Positions 17,293 through 25,707 of a stretch of 64,000 bases of DNA are shown here, piece after piece (within the stretch, counting starts at the first letter, position 1; every line of letters begins with the position of its first letter). The stretch lies in the NCBI GenBank assembly GCA_033764775.1, contig JANRIQ010000024.1, forward strand, positions 1 to 64,000. Direction: 5' to 3'. Source of the DNA: JAWXCE01 sp033764775 (GTDB lineage: Bacteria > Pseudomonadota > Alphaproteobacteria > Rhizobiales > Rhodomicrobiaceae). The position numbers and the translations under genes were made by a program. Under the pieces are notes generated by a model. That model saw nothing but the letters and a program-made list of their open reading frames with translations, had not been told where the DNA came from and searched no databases.

Positions 17293-17900
17293 CGAGCGTC
17301 CCTCTCTTCAAAGCCCCTGGCGGCGATGGCGTCGGCGAGCGCCGCGCTCATCCGCAACGTCTTGATCAGCATGGGCGCCGGAGCGCCGAGTCCGGGCCGC
17401 TTCGACCCGCGCGCCGCCCGCGCCGCCTCGATCTCGCGATAATCGTTCATGAGTGTGGGTATGAAACGCAAAGTCAGCGCGATGACAAGGCCGAGTTTGG
17501 CGGGGTTTGCACCGACAAGGGACAGCGGCCGCGCCGCCGCCGTGATGGCTTCGATCATCTCCGACAGCGGCGTGGTGAATGTGACGAGCGAGGCAAGCAG
17601 CACCAGCGCGCAGACGCGCAAGCTCACCGCTATGGCGGCGTCGACGCCGGCGATGGCCCACTGCATGACGAAGAGCAGCGCCGCGACGAACAGCACGGGC
17701 TTCAGCGCGGCGAGCGTCGCCCGCAGCGGCAGTCGCGCCAGCGCATAGAGCGCGAGGATGACGGCAAGGGCCGCGCCAAGCGACTTAGCGCTAGACAAAA
17801 TGGATATGACGACGGCTCCGAGCACCAGCCCGGCCAGTTTCACGGACGCCGGCGCCCGGTGGACCGCTGTGTCGCGCTCGATGTAAAGCGGCAGCATCAC
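17289..17900 (-). CDS. bioN: Biotin ECF transporter transmembrane protein BioN (EcfT)
   Basis: 203-residue T component. It has four to five hydrophobic helices and, in the cytoplasmic coupling region, two Ala-Arg-Gly type motifs (EAARAARGSK and AIAARGFEE) that dock into the ATPase. It overlaps bioM upstream and bioY downstream by 4 nt each, consistent with translational coupling and fixed stoichiometry. Confidence 0.92.
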   Translation of the reverse strand: MMLPLYIERDTAVHRAPASVKLAGLVLGAVVISILSSAKSLGAALAVILALYALARLPLRATLAALKPVLFVAALLFVMQWAIAGVDAAIAVSLRVCALVLLASLVTFTTPLSEMIEAITAAARPLSLVGANPAKLGLVIALTLRFIPTLMNDYREIEAARAARGSKRPGLGAPAPMLIKTLRMSAALADAIAARGFEERDAR

Positions 17901-18568
17901 GCGCCCTCGGCGTATCGCTGCGCCACGGACCGTGGATCGCCGTCGCCTGCGACGCGCCCGCCCTCGAACAGCAGCGCGCGATCATAGCCAGCGATGAGGT
18001 CGAGATCGTGAGTGATGACGATCGTCTGCTGCGCGAGGCCGTCGAGCACGCCCATGACTTTGCGGCGGGAACGCAGATCGAGCGAGTTCAGCGGCTCGTC
18101 GAATACGATGACTTTCGGCTCCATGATGATGACGGACAGGAGCGTAAGCAGCTTCTTCTCGCCGCCGCTGAGCAGATGCGCGGGCTGGCGGCGCTTGCCC
18201 TCCCAGCCATACTCGCGCAAAAGGCGATCGACGAGCCGCGCCGCCTCCGCAGGCGAGGCGCCCATGTTGCGCGGGCCGAAGCTCAAATCCTCCTCCACCG
18301 TCGGCATCACGATCTGATGATCGGGGCTCTGGAAGACCATGCCGACCAGCCGACGCGCGCGCCGGCCGTCCGCGCGCGTCGAGACGCCGTCCACCAGCAC
18401 CTCGCCGCGCTGCGGCAGCAGCAGGCCGTTCAAAAGCCGGCCGAAGGTGGTTTTGCCCGAGCCGTTTGCGCCGATGACGCCAATGCGACGCTCGTCAAGG
18501 CGCAGAGTTATGTCGCGGAGGGCGGCGACGCCGTCAAAGGCGTGGCTCACGCCTTGCAGGTCGATCAT
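17897..18568 (-). CDS. bioM: Biotin ECF transporter ATPase BioM
   Basis: ABC ATPase energising biotin uptake. In the 223-residue form starting MIDLQGVSHAF it has Walker A GANGSGKT at 33-40, the Q-loop FQSPDHQI, the signature LSGGEKK, Walker B VIVFDEP and the switch His in ITHDLDL. The frame is open to 18625, but the ATG at 18568 gives the standard N-terminus and leaves room for the promoter at 18597-18625. It is the first gene of the bioM-bioN-bioY-ligase-thiolase operon and is divergent from zur. The alphaproteobacterial BioM homodimer acts with BioN and BioY. Confidence 0.9.
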   Translation of the reverse strand: MIDLQGVSHAFDGVAALRDITLRLDERRIGVIGANGSGKTTFGRLLNGLLLPQRGEVLVDGVSTRADGRRARRLVGMVFQSPDHQIVMPTVEEDLSFGPRNMGASPAEAARLVDRLLREYGWEGKRRQPAHLLSGGEKKLLTLLSVIIMEPKVIVFDEPLNSLDLRSRRKVMGVLDGLAQQTIVITHDLDLIAGYDRALLFEGGRVAGDGDPRSVAQRYAEGA

Positions 18569-18595
18569 GGAAGTCCGATTGTGATTTCGTTCGCC

Positions 18596-18639
18596 TGCTA
18601 TAGCATCCAAGTTTGGGGCGGCCAAGCTTAGCGCTTGGC
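18596..18639. promoter_or_regulatory. Divergent bioM/zur control region with palindrome and inverted repeat
   Basis: On the minus strand, TTGGCC (18625-18620), a 17-bp spacer and TATAGC (18602-18597) form a plausible bioM promoter. Its -10 lies inside the perfect palindrome TGCTATAGCA (18596-18605), where a repressor could act. GCCAAGC (18621-18627) and GCTTGGC (18633-18639) form a 7-bp inverted repeat. Its two arms carry TTGG -35 cores for the minus strand (bioM) and the plus strand (zur). Confidence 0.5.
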
Positions 18640-18669
18640 GCGGCGGCGAAGGTGGAGTAATAGAGTTAC

Positions 18670-19191
18670 ATGGCGCAACCCCATGAAGCTGGCCCCGAGC
18701 CGGCCAACAGACTGTTCCCCCCGATCGCTCACAATCATGGCGTCTGCCTGGAGCGGGCGCTCGCCAGGGCGCGAGCCGTGTGCGAGGCGCGCGGCGTGCG
18801 CTTCACCGAATTGCGCGAGCGCGTGTTCCGGCAGATCGCTTCAAGCCACAAGCCGCTCGGCGCATACGACATCATTGAACAGCTGGCGGGGGGCGGCAAG
18901 CGTCTGGCGCCCATCTCTGTCTACCGCATCATCGAGGTGCTGGAAGCGGCGGGCCTTGTGCACCGCCTTGAAAGCCGCAACGCCTATTTCGCGTGTCACG
19001 CCGACCACGCCCGGCGCTCCTCCTCCATCGTGCTGTTGTGCGAAGCCTGCGGCCGTGTGGCCGAGGCCGAGGCGCCCGGCGCGCAGGAGGCCATCGCGTC
19101 CGTCACCGCCGTGTCCGGCTTCGAGGTCGCCGACGCGGTGCTGGAGGTGAAGGGCCGGTGCGGGGATTGCCGCGAAGGCGACAGCCGGTGA
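18670..19191 (+). CDS. zur: Zinc uptake regulator Zur (Fur family)
   Basis: 173-residue Fur-family repressor. A winged-helix DNA-binding domain (about 30-100; ELRERVFRQI, PISVYRIIEVLEAAGLVHR) precedes a dimerisation domain with two CxxC pairs, LCEACG and RCGDC, that hold structural zinc. Fur-family regulators include iron, zinc and manganese sensors. Zur is chosen because the gene overlaps znuC by 4 nt and is followed by znuB. It would repress zinc import when zinc is sufficient. GGTGGAG lies 12 nt before the ATG, which is loose spacing. A GTAA-TAGAG-TTAC element lies directly before the start and could be part of an operator. Confidence 0.92.
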   Translation: MAQPHEAGPEPANRLFPPIAHNHGVCLERALARARAVCEARGVRFTELRERVFRQIASSHKPLGAYDIIEQLAGGGKRLAPISVYRIIEVLEAAGLVHRLESRNAYFACHADHARRSSSIVLLCEACGRVAEAEAPGAQEAIASVTAVSGFEVADAVLEVKGRCGDCREGDSR

Positions 19192-20012
19192 CCGCGCTCG
19201 CGCCCTCTCTCATGGCCATGCCGCCGCGTGCGCCCGAGATCGCAGCCGCAGAACGCCGGATGCTCGTTTCGGCGCGCGGCGTCAGCGTCGAGTTGGGCGG
19301 ACGCGCCGTGCTGGACAACGTTACGATAACGGTGCGCGCCGGCGACATCGTCACGGTGATCGGCCCCAACGGCGCGGGCAAAACGACGCTCGCCCGCGTC
19401 TTGCTCGGCCTTCAGCCCATCGCCCGCGGCGAAGTTGCGCGCGCCCCTGGCCTCAAGGTCGGCTATGTGCCGCAACGTTTTCCTGTCGATCAGGCGATAC
19501 CGCTCGATGTCCGCCGCTTCGTGACCATGAGCAGGAAGGCGCCGCTCGCCGAGGTGCGCGAGGCGCTGGCCGAAACCGGCGCCGAGCATTTGCTCAACGA
19601 GGCGCTGGCGACCCTGTCCGGCGGAGAATTGCAACGCGTGATGATCGCGCGCGCCCTGCTGCGCGAGCCAGACCTGCTGGTGTTGGACGAGCCGGTGCAG
19701 GCGGTCGATTACGCCGGAGAAGCGCAGCTTTACGATCTCATCGCCGCCATTCGCGACCGGCGGGGCTGCGGCGTGCTTCTCATCTCGCACGACCTGCACA
19801 TGGTGATGAAAAGCAGCGACCGCGTGGTGTGCGTGAACCGCCATATCTGCTGCGAGGGCGGCCCGCAGACGGTCGCCCGCGATCCGGCCTATCTGCGCCT
19901 GTTCGGGCTGGAGGGCCTCGATGCGCTCGGCGTTTACCGCCACCGGCACGACCACACCCACACCCTCGCAGGCGATGTGTGCGTCCACGACCGGGGGCGC
20001 GATGCTGGATGA
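19188..20012 (+). CDS. znuC: Zinc ABC transporter ATPase ZnuC with His-rich tail
   Basis: 274 residues from a GTG start that overlaps the zur stop (GTGA); the next ATG is at 19212. It carries Walker A GPNGAGKT, signature LSGGELQR, Walker B LLVLDEP and a switch-His motif SHDLHMV, and powers periplasmic zinc import with ZnuB. The C-terminus at about 250-260 reads RHRHDHTHT, a metal-binding His cluster seen in several ZnuC proteins that may sense cytoplasmic zinc. The gene for the periplasmic binding protein ZnuA is not nearby. It overlaps znuB by 11 nt. Confidence 0.93.
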   Translation: MTALAPSLMAMPPRAPEIAAAERRMLVSARGVSVELGGRAVLDNVTITVRAGDIVTVIGPNGAGKTTLARVLLGLQPIARGEVARAPGLKVGYVPQRFPVDQAIPLDVRRFVTMSRKAPLAEVREALAETGAEHLLNEALATLSGGELQRVMIARALLREPDLLVLDEPVQAVDYAGEAQLYDLIAAIRDRRGCGVLLISHDLHMVMKSSDRVVCVNRHICCEGGPQTVARDPAYLRLFGLEGLDALGVYRHRHDHTHTLAGDVCVHDRGRDAG

Positions 20013-20796
20013 TTTCTTCACCCGCGCCATTCTGGGCGGCGTCGGCGTGGCGGCGCTGGCGGCGCCGCTCGGCTGTTTCGTCGTGTGGCGGCGGATGGCC
20101 TATTTTGGCGAGACGATCGCCTATTCCGGCCTGCTCGGCGTGGCGCTCGGCTTTATCCTTGGCGTCGATCCGACCGTCGGCGTGTTCGCGGTGTGCATCG
20201 TCATCGCTCTGACGCTCGCAGGGCTTCAGGGGCAGACGATCCTCCCCGAGGATACTCTGCTCGGCATCCTCGCCCATGTGGGGCTGGCGGGCGGCCTCAT
20301 TCTCGCGACGCTCACAGGCGGGGCGCGCCTCGATCTGATGGGGTATCTGTTCGGCGACATTCTGGCCATCTCGACAGTGGACGTGGCGCTCATCTGGCTG
20401 GGCGCCGCCACCGTCTACGGCGCGCTGGTCGGGCTGTGGCGGCCGCTGCTAGCGCTGAGCGTGCATGAGGAGCTGGCGGCGGCGGAGGGCGTCAATGTGC
20501 GGCTGGTGCGCGTCGCCTACATCCTGCTCATCGCGCTCGCCGTCGCGCTGGCCATGAAGGTGGTCGGCATCCTGCTCATCACCTCGCTGCTTATTTTCCC
20601 AGCCGCCGCGGCCCGGTCATTTGCACGCACTCCGGAAGCCATGGCCGCCGGCGCCGTTGCGCTGGGCGCCGCCGGCGTGACGGGCGGCCTTTATGTATCG
20701 CTTGGGGCCGACGCCCCGGCCGGCCCCTCCATCGTTGTCACGCTGACCGCGTTGCTGGCGGCGTCCGCGGTCTGGCGCCTTGTCGCGCGCCGATGA
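20002..20796 (+). CDS. znuB: Zinc ABC transporter permease ZnuB
   Basis: 264-residue inner-membrane permease of the ABC-3 family with about eight hydrophobic helices, including the cytoplasmic coupling segment after 'EGVNVRLVRVAYILLIA' and the characteristic ITSLLIFPAAAARSFA helix. It forms the zinc channel with ZnuC. The start is ATG 20002, inside the end of znuC. It ends 1 nt before the convergent exoY-like gene, with no room for a separate terminator. Confidence 0.93.
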   Translation: MLDDFFTRAILGGVGVAALAAPLGCFVVWRRMAYFGETIAYSGLLGVALGFILGVDPTVGVFAVCIVIALTLAGLQGQTILPEDTLLGILAHVGLAGGLILATLTGGARLDLMGYLFGDILAISTVDVALIWLGAATVYGALVGLWRPLLALSVHEELAAAEGVNVRLVRVAYILLIALAVALAMKVVGILLITSLLIFPAAAARSFARTPEAMAAGAVALGAAGVTGGLYVSLGADAPAGPSIVVTLTALLAASAVWRLVARR

Positions 20797-21477
20797 TTAC
20801 GCGGTCTCGCCGAACCGAAACAGGGCAAGCGGCGTGCGCAGCAGGATGGCGATGTCGGCGGGCGGAGAGACGCGGCGGACATACACGCAGTCGAGCAGCA
20901 CGCGGCGGCCATAGGTCGTCTGGCTGCGGCCGTTCACCTGCCAGAGCCCGGTGAGGCCAGGGCGGACCTTTACATAGTCCGCCGCGCGGCGGCCGTAGCG
21001 CAGCACCTCCGACGGCGTGATGGGGCGCGGCCCGACGCAGCTCATGTCGCCACGCAGGACGTTGAAAAGCTGAGGCAGTTCGTCGAGGCTCGATTTGCGC
21101 AGGGCGCGGCCGAGCCAGGTGACGCGCGGGTCGTTCCGCAGTTTTTGCGTGGCGCGCCACTCGGCGGCCGCTTCAGGGTCCGCGGCCAGATGCGCCTCCA
21201 GTCGGGCGCCTGCGTCCGTCACCATGGTGCGGAACTTTAGACACGGGAATGTGTGCCCGCCAAAACCGACACGGTTTTGGATGAACAGCACCGGCCGCCC
21301 CATGGTGAGGGCGATGAGCGCCGCCACGATGAGAAACAACGGCGCCAGGGCAAGCACTGCGCACCCGGCGATGGCAACGTCCATGATGCGCTTCCACGCG
21401 CCGCCGAGCGGCTTGCCGATGGGAGCGTCGGAGAGGGAATAAGATTGCGAAATCGTTTGAACGCGAAACTGGGACAC
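20797..21477 (-). CDS. ExoY-like undecaprenyl-phosphate sugar-1-phosphate transferase
   Basis: 226-residue bacterial sugar transferase (WcaJ/ExoY type) that moves a sugar-1-phosphate from a nucleotide sugar to the lipid carrier, starting exopolysaccharide or O-unit assembly at the inner membrane. It has one membrane segment at about 30-55 after a KRIMDV motif, then the catalytic region with FRTMV, KSSLDELPQLFNVLRGDMS, VGPRP and RPGLTGLWQVNGRS. All motifs look intact. It has no glycosyltransferase or polymerase neighbour here and so is an isolated initiating enzyme, as seen for exoY homologues outside the main cluster. Confidence 0.93.
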   Translation of the reverse strand: MSQFRVQTISQSYSLSDAPIGKPLGGAWKRIMDVAIAGCAVLALAPLFLIVAALIALTMGRPVLFIQNRVGFGGHTFPCLKFRTMVTDAGARLEAHLAADPEAAAEWRATQKLRNDPRVTWLGRALRKSSLDELPQLFNVLRGDMSCVGPRPITPSEVLRYGRRAADYVKVRPGLTGLWQVNGRSQTTYGRRVLLDCVYVRRVSPPADIAILLRTPLALFRFGETA

Positions 21478-21914
21478 GGCTTACATCCTCACAAAAATGA
21501 CCGGCCGCGAACGGCCGCATGTCACAACGCAATTGTTATGCTGGTCTCTTTCGTGAGGCTGGGCGCGGAGCCGGTGAGGTCCGGTTCGGGTCTGCCTTGG
21601 CACGATTAGTATTGCACACAACCTCAAGATGCGAGGTTTTGAATGCATAATCAAGTTGGGTTGTGGCGGCGCGGCGTTTTCGCACAGTGGGTTGAAAAAC
21701 GGGCGGGGCTTTATCCCAAAGACTGAGTTGTCAAAATAATATAATAAAAAGAAGAGCCTGCCGCGTTATGTTCGCGCTGCGGCCGAAAGGCTACGTAAAT
21801 AATACCAAAGTCATTTCACCTTTCCGGGCATGCAACTAACGCGTGCAGTAACGCTTTCTGCCGAACGGTTGACGGCGAGCCGGAATATGAATGCAGAAAC
21901 CAGGAATGAGCCGG
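21478..21914. other. AT-richer 437-bp intergenic region upstream of the exoY-like gene
   Basis: No credible gene. It holds a CGGCCG-CGAA-CGGCCG hairpin at 21502-21517 in the likely exoY leader. A perfect 6-bp inverted repeat, AACCTC/GAGGTT, lies at 21620-21638. A run of A/T near 21735-21750 is clearly less GC-rich than the surroundings. On the minus strand a TTGACA (21734-21729) followed by GATAAAG could be a weak promoter for exoY with a short spacer. Confidence 0.5.
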
Positions 21915-23255
21915 TCACGCAGCTTTCGCGGCGGTGAGGGCCAAGGCCATCGCTTTCGTCAGTTTGCCGACGATTTCACCCACATGCCCGGCGTCGATGA
22001 TGTAGGGCGGCGCGAGAAGCACGTGGTCACCGGCTCGCCCGTCCACCGTGCCGCCGCCGGGGTAGCACATCAGACCCTCAGCCATGGCGGCCGCCTTGAT
22101 GCGGGCGTTCAGCGCAAGCGCGGGGTCGAACGGCGTCTTTGTCGCCCGATCCGCCACCAGCTCCAGACCGATAAACAGTCCGCGCCCGCGAATGTCGCCC
22201 ACACGGGGATGATCGCTGAAGCTAGCGCGCAGAACCTCCATAAGCGCCGCGCCCTGCCGGCGGACATTGCCGAGCAGTTGACGCTCCTCGATCGTCTCGA
22301 TGACGGCGACGGCCCCCGCGCAGGCCGCGGGATGGCCAATGTACGTGTGTCCGTGCTGGAAAAAGCCGCTGCCCGCCGCCACTGCGTCATAGATCGCGCC
22401 CGAGACGAGCAGCGCGCCAATCGGCTGATAGCCGGCGCCGAGGCCCTTGGCGACGGCGATCATGTCCGGCCGAACGCCGTCCTCCTCGCAGGCGAAGAGC
22501 CGGCCCGTGCGTCCCATGCCGCACATGACCTCGTCCAGAATAAGCAGCACGCCGTGGCGGTCGCACACTTCGCGGATGCGGCGGAAATAACCGTCCACCG
22601 GCGGCACGGCGCCCATGGTCGCGCCGACCACCGGCTCGGCGATGAAGGCGGCGACCGTCTCCGGCCCCAGCTCGACGATTTTCGCCTCAAGCTCGGCGGC
22701 GAGGCGCGCGGCGTAATCGTCGTCGCTCTCGAGCGCTTCGCGCCAGCGCCAGGCGTGACAGGGCGAGACGTGATGCATCGCGGCCGACAGCAGCGGCTCG
22801 AACTGCGCGCGCCGCCAGCGATTGCCGCCCGCCGAAAGCGCGCCAAGCGTGTTGCCGTGATAGCTCTGCCAGCGAGCAATGACATGGCGCCGCTGCGGCT
22901 GCCCGATCTCCAGGAAATACTGACGCGCGAGCTTGACCCCAGCCTCCACCGCCTCCGAGCCGCCCGAGACGAAATAGACGCGGTCGATCCCGTCCGGCGC
23001 GCGCGCGGCGAGCATCTCGGCCAGTTGCTCCGCCGGCTCCGACGTGAAGAAGCTGGTGTGGGCGAAGGGCACCCTGTCGAGCTGCGCTTTGATCGCCTCG
23101 ATGACGGCGCGGTCGGAGTGGCCTAGGCAGGAGACCGCCGCGCCGCCGCACGCGTCGAGATAGCGCCGGCCGTCCGTGTCGATGAGATAGCAGCCGTCGC
23201 CCGCCGCGACGGTCGGCAGCTTGGCTTTCGTGTGGCGGGGAAAAACGTGGGACAT
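21915..23255 (-). CDS. Class III PLP-dependent aminotransferase
   Basis: 446-residue fold-type I aminotransferase of the omega/beta-alanine-pyruvate class. The PLP Schiff-base Lys is K270 (AVAKGLGAGYQPIGA), the cofactor Asp lies in LILDEVMCGMGRTG, and 'FVSGGSEAVEAGVKLARQY' forms the phosphate-binding region. The family covers omega-amino-acid, ornithine and diamine transaminases; the amino donor cannot be read from the sequence. The nearest upstream gene on the same strand is the PstS-OmpA gene, 54 nt away, with no functional link apparent. Confidence 0.92.
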   Translation of the reverse strand: MSHVFPRHTKAKLPTVAAGDGCYLIDTDGRRYLDACGGAAVSCLGHSDRAVIEAIKAQLDRVPFAHTSFFTSEPAEQLAEMLAARAPDGIDRVYFVSGGSEAVEAGVKLARQYFLEIGQPQRRHVIARWQSYHGNTLGALSAGGNRWRRAQFEPLLSAAMHHVSPCHAWRWREALESDDDYAARLAAELEAKIVELGPETVAAFIAEPVVGATMGAVPPVDGYFRRIREVCDRHGVLLILDEVMCGMGRTGRLFACEEDGVRPDMIAVAKGLGAGYQPIGALLVSGAIYDAVAAGSGFFQHGHTYIGHPAACAGAVAVIETIEERQLLGNVRRQGAALMEVLRASFSDHPRVGDIRGRGLFIGLELVADRATKTPFDPALALNARIKAAAMAEGLMCYPGGGTVDGRAGDHVLLAPPYIIDAGHVGEIVGKLTKAMALALTAAKAA

Positions 23256-23309
23256 GGGCGCGCGCTCCTCAATCCATGCTAGCCGGATGGGAGGCGGCGC
23301 GCGAGAGGC

Positions 23310-24853
23310 CTAATCGCGCACCCACACCTCCACCCGGCGGTTGTTCTCGCGGCCCGCGTCCGTGTCGTTGCACGAGACGGGCAGCAATTCGCCGTAGGCT
23401 TTGGTCGTGATCTTGGCCTGCGCGAGCCCGGGGCCTCCGGCGGCCGCGAGCGCCGCACGCACCGCATTCGCCCGGTTTTGCGAGACGATGCGGTTGGCGT
23501 CGAACGGCCCGGCGTTGTCAGCGAAGCCGAGCAGCAGCACGTCTTTGCCCCGCATGGACGGCGTCTGCAGGAATGTCGCGAGGCGGGTCGCGTCCTGCTG
23601 CGCCTTTTCGTCGAGCACCACCGAGTTGCGGTCGAAGCGGAACGTCGTCGAGATGCGCCGCGCGCCGCGCAGGTCGGTCACGAGTTGGCGCATCAGCGGC
23701 AGGCTGAAATCCTCGTCGGGGGTGGTGAGGCCGGTGGCGAGCCGCTCCGCCTGCTGGCTGAAATCGAGAAAGTCGATGCTCTGGTTGATAAAGCCGGCGT
23801 TCGTCACAGCGTCCTGCGCCTCGTCCGACAGCGCAAATCTCACAACGGCCTCGGCGCGCGCGTGTTGGAGCGCGCTGGTCGTGTAGAGATAGAGCCGGCG
23901 CGACAGCGTGTACTCCTCGGTGCGCACGTTAAACGGCGACGGCCTCGACAGGATGCCGCACGAGCCTGCGATGGCGATGGGCTTGGCGTTGCGCCAGTAG
24001 GCGAAGCCCGCAAAGCCGATGCCGTCGGGGTCGCGCGCCGTTTCGTCCGAGAGGTCGGGGCTCGACTCGAACCGCTTGGCGTTGGGCGAGATTTTCGCCT
24101 TGAACGGCTTCAGAACCAGGGAGTCGAATGTGTCGAACGTGCCGGATTTGTCGTCGCGGGCGTAGACGTTGATCTTGCGCGGCCGCTGCCCGAGCTGCCC
24201 CCAGTCCGTGATCTGCCCGGAGAAGATTTTCGCCACCTGCTCGAGCGTGAGCTGTTTCAAAGGATTGTCGGGCGAAACGAACACAAGCAGGCCGTCCAGC
24301 GCGACCACGTGCGGGCGCGGCGTCATCCCCGCGTCGGTGATCGCCTTCGCCTCCTCTGGCTTAATGGGCCGCGACGACATGCCGATCTCCGCCTTCTTGG
24401 CGGCGAGGTTCGGCGCCGATGTGCCGAACCATGGGACTGCAGGTCGATCACCGCGAAGCTCTTGCCGTCCGGCGTTTTGAGCTGCATCTCGATTTCCTCG
24501 GCGTCCGCGCCGACGCGCTTTTCGACGTTCGCGCCGGCTTTGGCCGCGAAGCTTTCGATAATGGCCGGCATCAACTGTGCGCCGATGGTGTTCGAGCCGC
24601 GCACGCTGAAGAACTCCTCCGACCGATTGCGCGGGCACGCCTCGCCCACGCATTCAAACTTAGCCGTCTCAAGCATCATCACGCCGAACTTGTCCGACTT
24701 GATGATGAACGTCCGCTCGTCCGACGCGGCCAGCTCGCCGCGGACCGAAATCTCTCCGGTGCGTGAGCGAAGCGTGACCTCGGCGGCGAGCGACGCCGCG
24801 GGAAGCGCGCATGCGGCGAACACGGTCAAAAAAGCCGGAAAAAAGCGTTGCAT
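23310..24853 (-). pseudogene. PstS-OmpA chimeric periplasmic protein, frameshifted
   Basis: One gene split over two frames. The first frame (from 24853) has a signal peptide, an alphaproteobacterial N-terminal domain (VTLRSRTGEISVRGEL...) and the start of a PstS-like phosphate-binding domain (FFSVRGSNTIGAQL). The second frame resumes with FGTSAPNLAAKKAEIGMSSR, the rest of PstS, and a C-terminal OmpA peptidoglycan-binding domain (TTFRFDRNSVVLDE to ENNRRVEVWV). Adding one G in the minus-strand GGTTCGGCACA near 24424 restores SHGSGTSAPN and a 514-residue protein. Every other part looks intact, so this is either a recent single-base deletion or a sequencing error in a GGG run. No pstCAB genes are adjacent. 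Confidence 0.85.
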
Positions 24854-24873
24854 GGGAGAGAGCCTTTGTGGAT

Positions 24874-25707
24874 TTACCGGAAGAAAAAGTCGGGGATCGT
24901 TTTGGAGTGGTAGCGATTGGCCGCGTCCTGTTGCTGGCCGCAGGGGAGAGGGGAGAAGCCGCCCTTGGTGCGCGAAACCAAGCCGCGATCGTATATGACG
25001 ACCTCGTAGTCGATCTCCGCGAAAAGACCGGAGCCGCAGCTCTCCGGGTCGGGCGACGGGCGAGCGCGGCTTTCATAATCGAGCGCGGTGGCAACCACGC
25101 CTGATGTCTGCTCCCGCGCGCGCCACAGCGTGTAAACCTCGACATTGTCGCCGCGTCTGGCGCCGGCGCTGAGCGTGCTCATGAACCCGAACGACCGGCG
25201 TTCGGTTTGCGTCCGCGCCGAGGCGTCCTGGGCCGCGCCGGGCGATTGCGCCCACACGTGGCCGGGCTGGCCGCGATGGGCCGCGTATTCCAGAATGTGG
25301 AGATCGAGGTTGACCGCGCCGCGCCAGATGACGGCGATCTTGACGACGGAGTCCATGTCCTGGGCGACGGCCTGGCGCGAAACGGTCTCGCCGTCGTCGA
25401 ACTCGAACTGCACGGTTTGCCCGGCGCCGGCGAAGCAATCCATGGTGAAGGCGAGCGCGCCGGATTTGTCGAAAGTGAGCCACAGCGCGTAGCCCGCGTA
25501 GCGCAGGATCATGGATTGATTGGCGCGGCACGGTGAGGCGGCGGTCACGCGCATTTGTCCGGCGGGCAACCCGGAGACCCTCACGTCCGTCGGCGGGCAA
25601 AGCTGGGCGGCTGTGGCGGGGGATTGGGCGCCGAGAAATAGGAGCGGGCCGGCGCACGCCAAGGCGAGGCGCCAGTGGGCGAGGGCATGTCGGATGGCGG
25701 CAATCAT
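24874..25707 (-). CDS. Secreted protein upstream of PstS-OmpA, function unknown
   Basis: 277 residues with an N-terminal hydrophobic signal (about 14-34, cleavage near ATAA-QLC). The mature part has several Cys, an all-beta-looking first half (SMILRYAGYALWLTFDKSGALAFTMDCF) and a Pro/Arg/Gln-rich C-terminus. It ends 20 nt before the PstS-OmpA start, so the two are almost certainly one operon. Export of both products suggests a joint periplasmic role, but I recognise no characterised family. GGGCG about 6 nt upstream of the ATG is only a weak ribosome site. Confidence 0.75.
   Translation of the reverse strand: MIAAIRHALAHWRLALACAGPLLFLGAQSPATAAQLCPPTDVRVSGLPAGQMRVTAASPCRANQSMILRYAGYALWLTFDKSGALAFTMDCFAGAGQTVQFEFDDGETVSRQAVAQDMDSVVKIAVIWRGAVNLDLHILEYAAHRGQPGHVWAQSPGAAQDASARTQTERRSFGFMSTLSAGARRGDNVEVYTLWRAREQTSGVVATALDYESRARPSPDPESCGSGLFAEIDYEVVIYDRGLVSRTKGGFSPLPCGQQQDAANRYHSKTIPDFFFR

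Noticed and set aside
18596..18605. BioR operator at the bioM promoter
   Set aside because: TGCTATAGCA does not fit the TTATnnATAA consensus, so only a generic palindrome is reported.
21597..21617. Sigma54-like TGGCAC...TTGCA element
   Set aside because: The two halves are 8 nt apart, while the sigma54 pattern needs 5.
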